6,092 bases of DNA from Candidatus Woesearchaeota archaeon (GTDB lineage Archaea > Nanobdellota > Nanobdellia > SCGC-AAA011-G17 > GW2011-AR17): assembly GCA_016211095.1 (NCBI GenBank), contig JACQSW010000115.1, forward strand, positions 1-6,092, in the 5' to 3' direction. Each line of letters begins with the position of its first letter. Position 1 is the first letter of the stretch. A model generated the notes under the pieces. It made no database searches. It was not told the DNA's origin and worked only from the letters and a program-made list of their open reading frames with translations. Below, piece after piece: positions 6,010-6,092 of the stretch. The translations under genes and the position numbers were made by a program.

Positions 6010-6012
6010 AAG

Positions 6013-6020
6013 TTTAAAAA
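6013..6020 (+). promoter_or_regulatory. TATA box (box A) of tRNA-Pro
   Basis: TTTAAAAA is centred about 31 bases before the mature 5' end of the tRNA, the usual place for an archaeal tRNA promoter. It starts only three bases after the stop of the Sua5-family gene, so the tRNA probably has its own promoter. Confidence 0.55.
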
Positions 6021-6046
6021 GGAAAGCTATACACTTCTAACTCGTT

Positions 6047-6092
6047 GGGACTGTGGTCTAGTTTGGTATGATACACGCTTGGGGTGCGTGTG
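6047..6092 (+). tRNA. tRNA-Pro, anticodon GGG (3' part cut off by the window)
   Basis: The 5' acceptor strand GGGACTG (6047-6053) is followed by TG, a D arm with the GG pair (6065-6066) between GTCT and TGAT, and the anticodon stem CACGC (6074-6078) with GCGTG (6086-6090). The seven-base loop TTGGGGT places anticodon GGG at 6081-6083, with G at position 37 as expected for proline tRNAs. There is no intron in the anticodon loop up to the window end. The variable loop, T arm and 3' acceptor strand lie beyond 6092. Confidence 0.92.

Noticed and set aside
5556..6017. 153-residue + strand reading frame inside the Sua5-family gene
   Set aside because: It is rich in Asn, Lys, Gln and Pro with no domain, and exists because the region has few T and so few stop codons. 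The overlapping frame has all the YrdC motifs.
1..6092. CRISPR array, insertion sequence or complete defence island
   Set aside because: There are no regularly spaced repeats, no transposase, and no methylase, helicase or toxin-antitoxin pair. The lone nuclease does not by itself make a system.

Overview
The window reads as a compact, AT-rich archaeal chromosome segment. The evidence for archaea is a two-gene Mre11-Rad50 operon of archaeal type, TATA boxes placed about 26-31 bases ahead of starts, several starts that look leaderless or have very short leaders, and an archaeal-style tRNA-Pro. The short Rad50, tight gene packing and A-rich DNA make a small-genome (DPANN-like) archaeon my best guess. 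That placement is inference; no 16S rRNA or marker set is present.

Layout. Bases 1-107 hold the promoter of the first operon and no recognisable gene. Bases 108-3358 are mre11 and rad50 on the + strand, joined by an ATGA start/stop overlap; together they make the double-strand-break processing complex. Their herA and nurA partners are not in the window. Tail to tail with rad50, and sharing its stop codon bases (TTAA), lies a minus-strand gene (3355-4335, GTG start) for a DUF1016/YhcG-type PD-(D/E)XK nuclease, a family common in bacterial accessory regions. A 365-base noncoding stretch follows (4336-4700). It contains the most unexplained structure in the window: a 44-base two-part dyad symmetry at 4485-4528 followed by a GC-rich island. 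A minus-strand Nudix hydrolase follows (4701-5105; its TATA box fixes the start at 5105). A 316-base divergent intergenic region (5106-5421) contains a 14-bp hairpin, several TATA-like boxes and a Shine-Dalgarno-like sequence with no start codon after it. Last come a short Sua5/YrdC/TsaC threonylcarbamoyl-AMP synthase on the + strand (5422-6009) and the first 46 bases of tRNA-Pro(GGG), which runs off the end.

How the genes fit together. Mre11 and Rad50 clearly act as one complex. The Sua5-family enzyme (t6A modification of tRNA) and the tRNA are core translation genes with separate promoters. The nuclease and the Nudix enzyme are single genes with their own promoters; the structured noncoding DNA around them suggests an accessory insert between two housekeeping blocks, but this is inference. 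I see no complete new multigene system. The best candidates for undescribed elements are the two structured intergenic regions.
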